From positions 62,001 to 126,000 of the forward strand of contig NZ_AFEJ02000006.1 in NCBI RefSeq assembly GCF_000238775.2: a stretch of DNA of 64,000 nt. The letters are read 5' to 3'. Each line of letters begins with the position of its first letter. Position 1 is the first letter of the stretch. Origin of the DNA: Acaryochloris sp. CCMEE 5410. Its GTDB lineage: Bacteria; Cyanobacteriota; Cyanobacteriia; Thermosynechococcales; Thermosynechococcaceae. The notes under the pieces are model-generated. The model ran no database searches. It worked only from the letters and a program-made list of their open reading frames with translations, and was not told the DNA's origin. The position numbers and the translations under genes are program-made. Shown here piece by piece: positions 36,901-45,017 of this stretch.

Positions 36901-37865
36901 TGAAGTCGGTTTTTTCCTTCATTGATATCTTTAAATACCTGGCGTTCTCCACAGAGGGCTTCTGCTAGATCGGTTTGCTGGGCCAGCAGGTTGGGTTCTA
37001 TCCCCACCGTTAGCCAGTAAATCCCATCGGGGAAGGCTGCTTGGACTTGGGGGTCATAGGCTAGGGCTGTGGCTAATACCGATTTGCCAATACCGCCCAT
37101 TCCCTGGACACCAATGCGTTGCTGGTGCCCCGTCATCACCACGGGCTGGGCTAGATTGTTGAGGACTCTCTCTCTCAGAGCTTTTAGGGTCTGAGGACGA
37201 GGTAAAAAGTGGGGGGGTAACTCTGGCACTCTCCAACGCTTTTCAGGGGGCTGTTGTTCAGAAAAGGGTTGAATGGGTTCGGCTTGAATACTGGACTTTT
37301 GGACTAAGACTGGGGGGTGGGATTCGGGGAAACCCTCGATTTGGATGGCACTGCATCCCAACTTAAAGGCAAATTTAATATCTCTGCCTGCACCCAAGGC
37401 ATCGTAGAACCCCACGGTAAAGGCCAGGGCCGCTTCATTGCTGATGGCCTGCTGCATACCCACGACATAATCAATATGTTGAGCGATGGCTTGAGCTTGG
37501 ACCTGGGAATAACAGCCATTCAAAATGACGCAGTGGATATCCTCAGCAAACAGAGTAAACAAACCTGCGAGGGCTGCACCTGTGACGAGTTTGGGATTGC
37601 CTAATTCATCTTCAAAGAAGAGTCCTGCTTCACCTTCTCCCCGACCAGCGAAGTGAATTATCTGAGGCGTTTCATCCAGCAATGCCCGTTGAATATCTTT
37701 TGTGCGTACATCCAGGCAAGGACATAGAGTGAACTGATCTCGATGCTCAGATCTGCGTAACCCATCTTTAATGTCGCGTAATTCTCGTCCGACTTGCCGC
37801 AATCCATCAGGGTTGCTGGCAAGGAATAGGATGGTTTGCTGTTCTGGTGGGTCCGGACTCGTCAT
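33984..37865 (-). CDS. CHAT (probable pseudoprotease)-NB-ARC-WD40 STAND protein
   Basis: This 1,293-residue protein has an N-terminal CHAT-like domain (about 10-190), a linker, an NB-ARC ATPase with P-loop GVQGMGGIGKSVLATALA (K261) and Walker B QSLLILDDVW, a winged-helix segment, and 14 WD40 repeats forming two propellers (about 690-1280). In the CHAT domain the usual HFSGHGEG is HFAGRGEGEAG: H71 is kept, but the catalytic His position is R75, while the cysteine C118 (ILNGCYS) remains. The protease is therefore probably inactive. WD40 propellers usually sense ligands and release NB-ARC oligomerisation. It lies 135 bp upstream of the CHAT-TIR gene on the same strand and may work with it. Confidence 0.9.
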   Translation of the reverse strand: MTSPDPPEQQTILFLASNPDGLRQVGRELRDIKDGLRRSEHRDQFTLCPCLDVRTKDIQRALLDETPQIIHFAGRGEGEAGLFFEDELGNPKLVTGAALAGLFTLFAEDIHCVILNGCYSQVQAQAIAQHIDYVVGMQQAISNEAALAFTVGFYDALGAGRDIKFAFKLGCSAIQIEGFPESHPPVLVQKSSIQAEPIQPFSEQQPPEKRWRVPELPPHFLPRPQTLKALRERVLNNLAQPVVMTGHQQRIGVQGMGGIGKSVLATALAYDPQVQAAFPDGIYWLTVGIEPNLLAQQTDLAEALCGERQVFKDINEGKNRLQSLWQGRQSLLILDDVWRIPDAEVFNVLGHQSTLVVTTRDSELITGLGATDFSLSVLNDDQALELLAAWVGFPISDLPSQAQAVARECGNLPLALAQCGAMVRDLTPWPHILSALQDSDLEFIQKQFSHYSYPDVFKALHVSATVLKETNPIAADRYQELAVFPADELIPESVIVRLWQYTGALKERDAGKILTTLSSKGMLRLEGDYPQRQVSLHDLQQDYLQAQQADEKALHQQLLEAYQQSCPEGWHCGPKDGYFYKHLAHHLKQAERTDELRQLLMDYRWMQRKLEVTDINALLLDYETLPKDKDLNIVQSGLRLSSHVINQYPEQLRSQLYGRLLSQKSLSLKSLNQSLAQCQSESWIRCLFPHLNQAGGALIRTLSGHTDYVYGLSISPDGRTIVSASSDQTLKVWDLATGEELRTLKGHTDSVNGLSISSDGRTIVSASSDQTLKVWDLATGEELRTLKGHTDSVNGLSISPDGRTIVSASSDQTLKVWDLATGEELRTLKGHTHTVTCVSISPDGQTLVSTSWDQTLKVWDLATGEELRTLKGHTDSVYGLSISPDGRTIVSASGDYTLKVWELATGQELRTLSSHTDYVNGVSISLDGRTLVSASWDHTLKVWELATGQELRTLKGHTALITDVSISPDGRTLVSASGDYTLKVWELATGQELRTLSSHTDYVNGVSISPDGHTLVSASGDQTLKVWDLATGKVLRTLKGHTGSVTGVSISSDGHTLVSASWDQTLKVWELTTGQELRTLSSHTDYLTGVSVSPDGHTIVSSSWDSSLKVWELATGKVLRTLKGHTDYLTGVSVSPDGHTIVSASGDHTLKVWELATGRELRTLKGHTALITGVRICPDSRTIVSASRDQTLKVWELTTGQELRTLSGHTDYVTSLSVSPDGHTIVSASLDKTVIAWEMATGRVTMSFTGEGSFRCCEIAPDGRTVIAGDSGGQLYFLRLEGPSFSDDREVIS
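34000..35790 (-). repeat. Near-identical 126-bp WD40 repeats
   Basis: Consecutive 42-residue units (consensus LRTLKGHTDSVNGLSISPDG plus RTIVSASSDQTLKVWDLATG) are nearly identical in DNA, especially 35220-35740. This implies recent expansion or gene conversion in the sensor part of the STAND protein. Confidence 0.88.
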
Positions 37866-38171
37866 TCAGCGTTAATCTATGGGATATTTTGTTGTCTCTT
37901 TTCCATTGGGTTGAGCGTTTAGAACTGACGGTCTGCAATAGATTGCGAATGATGACGGAGCGCTTGTTTGAAATTTAATTTAATCGCATCTAAAATTATC
38001 GGCACTTTTGATATGCTTTACGCAATTATTAAGTATATTTCTTTAATCTATCTAGGGCGTTGTTGGGGATGGAAATAATTGCTTTTTTAATGGCTCACAG
38101 ATTTGATTGAGTCCTGGCAGCCCCTCGATGTTGATGATCCATCACGGGTATTGATCTAAAAAGAACGAACC
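37866..38171. other. Intergenic region upstream of divergent genes
   Basis: About 300 AT-rich bases separate the STAND operon (minus) from the plasmid-type genes (plus). Promoters for both directions presumably lie here. I see no repeat or RNA gene. Confidence 0.5.
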
Positions 38172-38699
38172 ATGCCACTGCCCCCTAACCCAATCTGTCT
38201 CCCATGCATCGACTATTCCCGAAGGGAAGCAAAGCAGATTCATGGGCCGCAAGGGGATGGCTACTGGATGGATAATCGGTGCGATCGCAAACGAAATCAC
38301 TACCGTCACCGCAAGGAAAGCAATGCTAAGCGCCGAGGAGAATACGCTAGTCAGAAAGCAATAACAACCCCAGCAGAAACCACTGAAACCTTCTCTATTC
38401 CCGTCCAAGCCCCACCTGTGGCTTTGCTATACCTCTACAAAGAAAAGCCCAAGGATGCGCATCTCCATGCCCTGGCTGTCAGTGTCTGGCGGGGAAGTGA
38501 GAAGTTAGCAGAAATTGAGGCCGTCCACTGCATGGGGATGACCAATACCCAAGTTAATCGTTACTTGAAAGAGGTGCTGAGGGTACTAAGAGAACGATTC
38601 GGAATCACGGAGTTCGAACCCCCGATTCGAATGGAACCGTCTGAGTGTGAGATCGCGGAATGTCCCCTGAAGGATAAGCGCTATGTTCAAACAGCTTGA
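38172..38699 (+). CDS. Hypothetical protein with a possible helix-turn-helix
   Basis: This 175-residue protein has a basic N-terminal half with a small Cys/His patch (PICLPCIDYSRREA, then GYWMDNRCDRKRNHYRHRKE). A helical C-terminal half, LAEIEAVHCMGMTNTQVNRY followed by LKEVLRVLRERF, could form a DNA-binding helix-turn-helix. The next gene overlaps it by 17 bases. It lies upstream of the partition genes and might be a plasmid maintenance or replication factor, but I cannot name a family. The ATG at 38172 is the first in frame. Confidence 0.6.
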   Translation: MPLPPNPICLPCIDYSRREAKQIHGPQGDGYWMDNRCDRKRNHYRHRKESNAKRRGEYASQKAITTPAETTETFSIPVQAPPVALLYLYKEKPKDAHLHALAVSVWRGSEKLAEIEAVHCMGMTNTQVNRYLKEVLRVLRERFGITEFEPPIRMEPSECEIAECPLKDKRYVQTA

Positions 38700-39354
38700 A
38701 CTAGATTTTGCCAGTGCTTTGGCTTCTGCTTTAGATGAACCGGAGCAGGCTGATATTTCTCTGATGTGTGCATCGTTGGATCAGCATTTACAGGGCCGTT
38801 CTCCCCATGAACAGCTCAGGGTAGCTGGGGATGCGATCAAGGATATGGCTGAGGTTTGTCTTCAACGGGCAGAGTTAATGATCCAGGGTTGGGAGGAACG
38901 ATACAACTCTGAAGGTCCAGTGCTGGATGAGGATTTCTTAGCTGGGATGGTTCAGCAGACTATGTTTTTGGATGTCTCGGATCTTTGTCGTCAGCCGAAG
39001 TCACGGAAGCGACGCCAGGGGTTCACGGGGAATCCTGTGGAGTCGGTTGTAGGTGATGTTAGCAAAGACTCGGTGCTGGAGTTTGTTGATGAGCTGGAGT
39101 CTGGGGAAGCGATTGCACTGAAGATCAGCCATGTCGAAGATGTTGGAGCATGGGTGAATGCGATCCAAGAGTTTCTGGAGGGTAAAGAGGATGCTGTTTC
39201 GTTCGGTGACTTGGTGCGAGGGCTTGGCCTAGTGCCTGTTGCTGTATTGATCGGAGTGCTTCTGGGAGGCTTTCGGATGGAACAGCGAGGAGGATTTTAT
39301 GAGGGTAATGTTTTTATCAGATTAGAGGATAACTTTCAAAATACAAATATTTGA
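38683..39354 (+). CDS. Hypothetical protein, overlaps the upstream gene
   Basis: This 223-residue protein is acidic, with a helical first half (LMCASLDQHLQGRSPHEQLR, then a LMIQGWEERYNSEG segment), a basic KSRKRRQGF patch, and one hydrophobic segment near the end (GLVPVAVLIGVLLGGFRM). Its 17-base overlap with the preceding gene implies co-translation. The end lies just before the repeat array upstream of parA. I do not recognise the family. Confidence 0.6.
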   Translation: MFKQLELDFASALASALDEPEQADISLMCASLDQHLQGRSPHEQLRVAGDAIKDMAEVCLQRAELMIQGWEERYNSEGPVLDEDFLAGMVQQTMFLDVSDLCRQPKSRKRRQGFTGNPVESVVGDVSKDSVLEFVDELESGEAIALKISHVEDVGAWVNAIQEFLEGKEDAVSFGDLVRGLGLVPVAVLIGVLLGGFRMEQRGGFYEGNVFIRLEDNFQNTNI

Positions 39355-39362
39355 ATTCTATA

Positions 39363-39616
39363 GTACTGCAGTAATGAATTACTTAATTACTGCAGTACTT
39401 AATTAGTATCTAATTTTGGTCATAGACTATTGAAATATACACATCTTAGTGCTGTGAGCAACTTTCTTAACACCTTTTCTTGCATTAATAACGTATGCAG
39501 TAATTAATGCAGTAATCAATGCAGCAATCAAGCACTTGCTTGATTTTGTTTTTTGTGGTTTACTGCAATAGCATTTTTCTAATGTATGCAGTAATCAATG
39601 CAGTAATGCAGTAAAT
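39363..39616. repeat. Iterated TGCAGTAAT repeats upstream of parA, candidate partition site or operator
   Basis: TGCAGTAAT-type motifs recur at 39367 (inside the near-palindrome TACTGCAGTAATGAATTACT), at 39496, 39508, 39587, 39599 and 39606, up to the parA start. Closely spaced repeats next to a ParA and small ribbon-helix-helix gene are typical of plasmid centromeres bound by the partner protein, which also represses the operon. Confidence 0.78.
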
Positions 39617-39617
39617 A

Positions 39618-40259
39618 ATGACTGTAATAGCAGTAATCAATCAAAAAGGTGGATGTGGTAAGTCAACTACCTCAGTACATTTAGCCTACTGGCTATCTAA
39701 AAAGGGTAAAACAACTTTTGTAGTTGACGCTGATGCACAACAAAGTAGCTCAGTATGGTTGAACTCAATGGAGTCCCAAATTCCATTCGAAGTTGTTCAG
39801 AGTCCAGATAATCTCTTGGAAAAGCTCCCCGAACTTGATCAAGATTATGAATATCTGATCGTTGACGGTCCAGCAAGCTTATCTGAAGTAACTCGTGCAG
39901 TACTATTCCGATCTGATCTTGCTCTCGTTCCATGCCAACCAACTGGTTTGGATCTCCGTTCAGCATCAGATTCAGTTCGCCTGATTAAGCAAGCCCAATC
40001 AGTTCGCAATGGTCCTCCAAAAGCAGCAATATTTCTCAGTCGTGCAGTTAAAGGTACCAAGCTAAAAGATGAAGCCATATCTTTGTTGACAAAGATACCA
40101 GAAACGAAACTCTTGAGCACAGTAATACATCAGAAGCAGGTAATAGCTGATACTTCGGGCCAGCTAACCACAGTCTGGAATACACCAGGACGTTCGGCTA
40201 CTGAATCAGCAAGAGAATTTGACAAGCTATTCCAAGAAGTATTCAACTTACTCACATGA
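39618..40259 (+). CDS. parA: ParA-family partition ATPase (small, type Ib-like)
   Basis: This 213-residue ATPase has the deviant Walker A INQKGGCGKSTTSVHLAYWL (K10, K15), VVDADAQQSSSVWLN, and the Walker B-like YEYLIVDGPASLS. It lacks an N-terminal helix-turn-helix, as in type Ib ParA proteins, which pair with a small ribbon-helix-helix protein. It drives plasmid DNA segregation by binding the nucleoid. The downstream partner overlaps its stop by four bases. Confidence 0.9.
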   Translation: MTVIAVINQKGGCGKSTTSVHLAYWLSKKGKTTFVVDADAQQSSSVWLNSMESQIPFEVVQSPDNLLEKLPELDQDYEYLIVDGPASLSEVTRAVLFRSDLALVPCQPTGLDLRSASDSVRLIKQAQSVRNGPPKAAIFLSRAVKGTKLKDEAISLLTKIPETKLLSTVIHQKQVIADTSGQLTTVWNTPGRSATESAREFDKLFQEVFNLLT

Positions 40260-40573
40260 ATAAAACACGCAAAACCCTTGATGACTCGCTTGCTCAAGCA
40301 TTTGTTTTTGGTGAAAACACCAGCACTACCGATATCGATCTTGATGTTCCTCAAGAGAATATTGACCCTGACACAGTAAATGAAGCAATTAGTCAACGGA
40401 AGAATATTGTAGATAAATTTCAGGATGAACCCAAAGAACGAACAATCCGTTTTACTGCTGATCTACCTGAATCACTACACAAGAAACTCTCGATGTTAGC
40501 AGCCAGGACTGGAAAGAAAAAGGTAGATATCGTGAGACTTCTCTTGGCAGAAGCTCTAGAAGATATCGATTAA
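40256..40573 (+). CDS. Small ribbon-helix-helix centromere-binding protein (ParG/ParB-like partner)
   Basis: This 105-residue protein has a flexible N-terminal half and a C-terminal segment, TIRFTADLPESLHKKLSMLA followed by ARTGKKKVDIVRLLLAEALE, with the strand-helix-helix pattern of ribbon-helix-helix DNA-binding proteins. It is translationally coupled to parA through ATGA. The TGCAGTAAT repeats on both sides of the pair are its likely binding sites. This supports the replicon being a plasmid. Confidence 0.8.
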   Translation: MNKTRKTLDDSLAQAFVFGENTSTTDIDLDVPQENIDPDTVNEAISQRKNIVDKFQDEPKERTIRFTADLPESLHKKLSMLAARTGKKKVDIVRLLLAEALEDID

Positions 40574-40580
40574 GCAAATA

Positions 40581-40614
40581 ATGCAGTAAGCAAGTAATGC
40601 AGTAATTACTGCAA
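40581..40614. repeat. TGCAGTAAT repeats downstream of the partition operon
   Basis: ATGCAGTAAG at about 40581 and TGCAGTAATTACTGCA at 40598-40613 (a perfect palindrome) repeat the upstream motif. The partition genes are therefore bracketed by binding-site-like repeats. Confidence 0.75.
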
Positions 40615-40663
40615 GTAGCAACTATGCTGAATATCAGGAGTCAAACGGCATTATAATCACCCC

Positions 40664-40875
40664 CCAACCCTACTCACCCTCTCCCGATCCAACTACACCC
40701 CGATCATCTCCTCGAACCGCTCGATAGTTTCCCCTGGCCGCAGACTTGAAACCTGCAACACGTCGAATGTGTCTTCTAGGTCTAATGCGTACTCATAGCA
40801 GTACTCAGGAGTTTCAAATGGAATTCCGAAGAAGGGTCTGCCGCTGCCCTCGACGGTGATCCAGAATTGGTACCG
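40664..40875 (-). pseudogene. Decayed copy of the gene at 47000-47620, 3' part
   Basis: Read on the minus strand it gives FWITVEGSGRPFFGIPFETP, then EYCYEYALDLEDTFDVLQV, LRPGETIERFEEMIGV, an in-frame TAG, and LDRERVSRVGG. This matches the C-terminal 70 residues of the intact gene at 47000-47620, with a stop and a lost 5' part. The function of the family is unknown. Confidence 0.8.
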
Positions 40876-41072
40876 TACTTACTAAAGAAGAGTTACAAAC
40901 GTGTCCACAGCAATGATAATGGGTTTTATCCAAAGACCCGTTAAGATCGTCGAGGTCTTGACCACCATATGCTTTAAATGCGTCACTTCTTATGTTAGAA
41001 AGCGCCATATATTCTGTGAGATATACAATTCACTAAACCATTCACAATTCTTGTTTTTTGTATACATCTTCT

Positions 41073-42590
41073 TTAAACGATCCAAGGAAGTGGTTGACCA
41101 GTTAAGATGTCTTTTACCTTCCTATCAAATGAACCTGACTCTCTACGATACTTTTTACTAACAAGTAAAAGAAATTTAGCGACTATCTTTTTCCTAAGTG
41201 GGATTATCCCTGGAAATGCTTGGTCGATAGAGATAAGATGTTGAGCCACAATATCAGGTTTCAATTTCTTTGTAACCTTCCAATCAAATAACTTAAAGCT
41301 CTGTTTTGCTATTGCTTTAGCTGAAGCATCTTCTTCGGTTGGATCCTCAATATATCCTGCTACATACTCAACTAAAACCTTGTTACTAGCTGCTTCCCCT
41401 AAAGGTGAAGATCCTTTTACATCCTTATCAGCAGTAAAGTGAACTTGGTTCCTAGCTCTAAGATACTGATTGCAAAATTCCTGAATAATTTGAGTATATT
41501 TAATTTCAGATATTGTTCCTATATTTAAAATAGCAGTGTCAATATTATTAATAAGATTATCGACTGCATCTTTGACAAAATTTTGCATATATTTTGTGCC
41601 TTGAGAAAAGCCTGGTAGATTCTTGATCTCAGCAGTCATTGTCTTAAGCTCTTTGAGAACATCAGAAAAATTTTTCTTAAATAAGCGATTACGTAAACCT
41701 TGTACAAAAACAACAAATGCTGTTGTATGAGCTCCTTGAGTTCCTGGAGGTCGCCCCTCAACTTCAAGAGTTTGAACTTCCTTTGCATCACTCCATTCAA
41801 TACTTGTAGCTACACGTTGAATGTTGATATGTTTGGGCGAAACATGATTTACGCTGAGACTTATTTGTTGCCCTCTGTTAGTTTTGCTGGGTTTGACCTG
41901 TTTAGAATGTGATGATTCAGATATAGATGACAGAGAATTTTCATCCTGTTGCACTACATGAGTTAGCTCATGGGCAATCAACTCTTGCCCTCCACGATTC
42001 CCCGGCTGATAAGCCCCTTCTCGAAAGAAAACATCTTGACCCGTTGTAAATGCCCTGGCCTGAATCGATTGATTTAACTGATCAGACTGAGCATCGGTAT
42101 GGACCCTCACTCCGCTAAAATCTGCACCCATCGCTTGACCCATTGACTGTTGCAATTTCGCATCCAATGGATGTCCACTACCTCTTGCACTATTGATAGC
42201 AGACTCTAGATGATGAACTGAATGCTCTAGATTGGATTGTTTAGAAGCAGGGGCATTGATCTGTTGAACCGCATGAGATGCAACCCGATCTGCTTCCAGT
42301 TCATATTTATCTCCCGGTTCTCCAAGTGTTAGCTTCCTCTGAATCCAAGGTTTGGGTTGTAATGAATTGGTCTGATCGTTATCAAGTCTGGGTGGCCCCA
42401 TTTGTATCATTGAACTACCCAGCCGCTGAAACTTTTTCAATCGCTCAGCATGTTCAGCTAAGCCTTCTTCATTAGACCTTGCCTGTATCTGCGGAGGTTG
42501 CACTGATGACTGAACTTCAGAAGGACGAGGAACAGAGGTACACATAGACGGGGAAGCTCGTCTCTTATGAGCGTATAGATGAGTTCTCAT
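41073..42590 (-). CDS. DUF4157 (eCIS-core) protein with unknown C-terminal domain
   Basis: This 505-residue protein starts MRTHLYAHKRRASPS. It shares with the 52.3-kb protein an N-terminal module: an NEEGLAEHAERLKKF-like segment, then PWIQRKLTLGEPGDKYELEA and DRVASHAVQQINAP. The DUF4157 domain follows, with MGADFSGVRVHTDAQSDQLN and a zinc-binding-like QELIAHELTHVVQQ (HELTH). The C-terminal 250 residues (from about VATSIEWSDAKEVQ) differ and match nothing I know. DUF4157 proteins are associated with extracellular contractile injection systems, often carrying toxin ends. I chose the ATG at 42590, with AGGG about 10 bases upstream, over a GTG nine bases earlier. Confidence 0.82.
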   Translation of the reverse strand: MRTHLYAHKRRASPSMCTSVPRPSEVQSSVQPPQIQARSNEEGLAEHAERLKKFQRLGSSMIQMGPPRLDNDQTNSLQPKPWIQRKLTLGEPGDKYELEADRVASHAVQQINAPASKQSNLEHSVHHLESAINSARGSGHPLDAKLQQSMGQAMGADFSGVRVHTDAQSDQLNQSIQARAFTTGQDVFFREGAYQPGNRGGQELIAHELTHVVQQDENSLSSISESSHSKQVKPSKTNRGQQISLSVNHVSPKHINIQRVATSIEWSDAKEVQTLEVEGRPPGTQGAHTTAFVVFVQGLRNRLFKKNFSDVLKELKTMTAEIKNLPGFSQGTKYMQNFVKDAVDNLINNIDTAILNIGTISEIKYTQIIQEFCNQYLRARNQVHFTADKDVKGSSPLGEAASNKVLVEYVAGYIEDPTEEDASAKAIAKQSFKLFDWKVTKKLKPDIVAQHLISIDQAFPGIIPLRKKIVAKFLLLVSKKYRRESGSFDRKVKDILTGQPLPWIV

Positions 42591-42975
42591 AACAAGCACC
42601 CTTCATTGAGCAAGATGCTTGTATTCTCCTCCTCTGCTATTTTTGTTTAAGCTACTGTTATTAACCTAAATATGTCAGTTTGATGTAGCGGTTCTTTAGC
42701 CATACCGCTAGTTTGGCTGGATGAGGGTGTCAATAGCAGATAGGAAAAAGCTTAATGGGAATAAAGACTCATTAATGACTTGTATTTCATCCTTATGACC
42801 AAATACTGCCTTGATTTGGGCACACTAGGATGGATTATGTGTATGACCTCCCCAGTAGACTGTTCCCGGGCTACCCCAAACCTATTTGAAGTAGGATAAC
42901 GCTTCTAAAATACCTTTCAGGTAGCATTATTGTTTGGGGCACTTTCGTTCACATCATCAAAAATATTCATAATCT
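42591..42975. other. Intergenic region between divergent secreted-protein genes
   Basis: About 385 bases hold promoters for the DUF4157 gene (minus) and the small secreted protein (plus). No repeat or ORF stands out. Confidence 0.5.
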
Positions 42976-43383
42976 ATGTTTAGGTCTACCTCCCTTTTAG
43001 GTCTTTCCATCTTCCTCTGCCTCGTATCCGCAAAACCAACACTCGCAAGTCCTTGGGAAAACCTGTTTAGCTCGACATCTGGAACCACTGAGGCCAGAGT
43101 TGATATGGAATCTCATAGTTTCAAGAGAATTAAACTCTCGGGAGAGAGTGTGATTAAGGCTCGTCTTTCGATGTTTTATCGGGAGAATGGAGAGTCCGTA
43201 CTAGCAAAGGGTGATTATGAAGTCCACTGTGCAGCTCGGAGAGTATTTCGTTCAAATTTAAAAATGACGACTGAAGACACTAAAAACACGCAAAGTAATA
43301 TTAGTGTGCCTCAAAAAACAAAGCTTGAAGGCAAAGAGTATCAAGACTTTATCGGTATTATGGATCTGCTTTGTACCAGATAG
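42976..43383 (+). CDS. Small secreted protein, adhesin-E-like
   Basis: This 135-residue protein has a Sec signal peptide (MFRSTSLLGLSIFLCLVSAK, then PTLAS). A compact domain with two cysteines follows: SVLAKGDYEVHCAARRVFRS, then FIGIMDLLCTR. The pattern of paired strands and two cysteines is like the surface-adhesin E family, but the match is only by eye. It faces the DUF4157 gene. The ATG at 42976 has no obvious ribosome binding site. Confidence 0.62.
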   Translation: MFRSTSLLGLSIFLCLVSAKPTLASPWENLFSSTSGTTEARVDMESHSFKRIKLSGESVIKARLSMFYRENGESVLAKGDYEVHCAARRVFRSNLKMTTEDTKNTQSNISVPQKTKLEGKEYQDFIGIMDLLCTR

Positions 43384-43407
43384 AACTTGAACATAATCGG
43401 CTCCAAT

Positions 43408-43535
43408 CACCCCCAAACCCTACTCACCCGCTCCCGCTCCAACCATACCCCGATCATCTCCTCGATCCGCTCGATAGTTTCCCCTGGCCGCAGACTTAAA
43501 ACCTGCAAAATCTCGAATATGTGTTTTCCAGTTCA
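43408..43535 (-). pseudogene. Decayed copy of the 47-kb gene, 3' tip
   Basis: Minus-strand reading gives FEILQVLSLRPGETIERIEE and MIGVWLERERVSRVWG, the C-terminal end of the family, with a frameshift just upstream. It lies directly after the small secreted protein's stop. Confidence 0.75.
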
Positions 43536-43773
43536 AGTGCTGTAACAAACAAGATTCCTGGCGAGGGGTTATCATTCCGCTAGATAGCTTGTTGCTTCTT
43601 TATAAGATAATCCAATATTTCTCTGATAAATTGTTTTGGATAAACTAAAATTTTATCTAATCAGTTAACTCTTTAGACTATTATAAGTATTTATAAAATT
43701 GCGCATTTCAGAGATTTTCAAATAAAATAATTTTTTTAAAATAAATACATAATCCCAATAAAGAAGATTGAAT

Positions 43774-44919
43774 ATGCCTGACATTTTTGGAACTGATTTC
43801 GATGACACTCTTTATGGAACAATTTATGATGACTCAATCTCAGGTTTGTTAGGAAACGATTACATCAGTTCTGGACAAGGCAAAGACACTGTTACTGGTG
43901 GCGAAGGTAACGACACAATTTATGGTAGCGATGGTTTTGATAGCCTATTGGGTGATGATGGAAACGATCTCATTGATGGTGGTAATGGAAATGACCATCT
44001 ATTAGGAGGAAACGGGAATGACACTTTAAATGGTCGTATGGGGAATGACATCCTCGATGGTGAGGATGGAGACGACAAGTTAACTGGCCATGAAGGAGAT
44101 GACGCCCTCTATGGTGGGGCAGGCAATGATCTCTTGTATGGCTTAGGAGACAATGATTCACTTCTAGGAGGGCTAGGCTATGACAGTTTATACGGCCACG
44201 ACGGCAATGATACTCTCAGGGGTGGCGGGGACAACGATTTACTGCGTGGATATGGTGATAACGATGTCCTACATGGAGATTTAGGGAACGACGACTTAGC
44301 TGGTGGTACTGGTGATGACTCACTACATGGTGGAAAAGGCAACGATCTTTTAACTGGAGAAGATGGCTTCGATAGCTTATGGGGCGAGGAGGGTAACGAT
44401 ACCCTCCTAGGAAATGCTGGCAATGACCAGATCAATGGTGGACGAGGTGACAACATTCTATACGGGCATCTTGGCGACGACACACTCCAAGCTGACGACG
44501 GAAGAGATGAGCTTTACGGACATGAGGGGAATGATTATTTAAGTGGTGGTAGCGGAAATGATTTGTTGAAGGGATACGCCGATAATGACACCCTAACAGG
44601 TGGTTTTGGTGATGATCAGTTATATGGTGGTGATGGTAGCGATGTTATCGATGGCCATGTTGGCAACGATACGTTATACGGCGGAAATGGTATCGATACG
44701 TTTCTCTATACTCTTTCTGGGAGTGGCAACGACATAATCTATGACTTCAACGTTACAGAAGACTTCATTCACTTAGAAGGCTATTCTAGCGGTGGAGTTA
44801 CACTGACTCAGGTTGTAGATGACGTTATTCTAGACACAAATGACGGCAATCATTCGGTAACTATTAAGAATGTTTTATTGTCAGACTTAGAGAGTCAGAT
44901 AAATTTTTTATCAATATAG
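43774..44919 (+). CDS. RTX/hemolysin-type calcium-binding repeat protein
   Basis: This 381-residue protein consists almost wholly of GGxGxDxLxG-type nonapeptide repeats from residue 12 to about 310, such as GGEGNDTIYGSDGFDSLLGD. It ends in a C-terminal strand-rich tail, TFLYTLSGSGNDIIYDFNVT, then YSSGGVTLTQVVDDVIL. The tail resembles the type I secretion signal region of RTX proteins, which lack an N-terminal signal. The repeats fold into calcium-dependent beta-rolls outside the cell. No catalytic domain is present. The ATG at 43774 is preferred over the TTG at 43768. No type I secretion genes lie nearby. Confidence 0.88.
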   Translation: MPDIFGTDFDDTLYGTIYDDSISGLLGNDYISSGQGKDTVTGGEGNDTIYGSDGFDSLLGDDGNDLIDGGNGNDHLLGGNGNDTLNGRMGNDILDGEDGDDKLTGHEGDDALYGGAGNDLLYGLGDNDSLLGGLGYDSLYGHDGNDTLRGGGDNDLLRGYGDNDVLHGDLGNDDLAGGTGDDSLHGGKGNDLLTGEDGFDSLWGEEGNDTLLGNAGNDQINGGRGDNILYGHLGDDTLQADDGRDELYGHEGNDYLSGGSGNDLLKGYADNDTLTGGFGDDQLYGGDGSDVIDGHVGNDTLYGGNGIDTFLYTLSGSGNDIIYDFNVTEDFIHLEGYSSGGVTLTQVVDDVILDTNDGNHSVTIKNVLLSDLESQINFLSI

Positions 44920-44995
44920 TCTCTCCGGTGGCTGCAGCTCGATTTCCTGCAAAATCTCAAACGTATCCTCTAAGTCCAAAGCACACTCGTAGCAA
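44915..44995 (-). pseudogene. Decayed copy of the 47-kb gene, middle fragment
   Basis: Minus-strand reading gives CYECALDLEDTFEILQEIEL and QPPER, matching the conserved CFECALDLEDTFEILQVIEL of the intact gene. It starts at the stop codon of the RTX gene, and its other side runs into a small inverted-repeat element at 45018. Confidence 0.75.
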
Positions 44996-45017
44996 TGTAC
45001 TTTAAAGCGCTATATGA

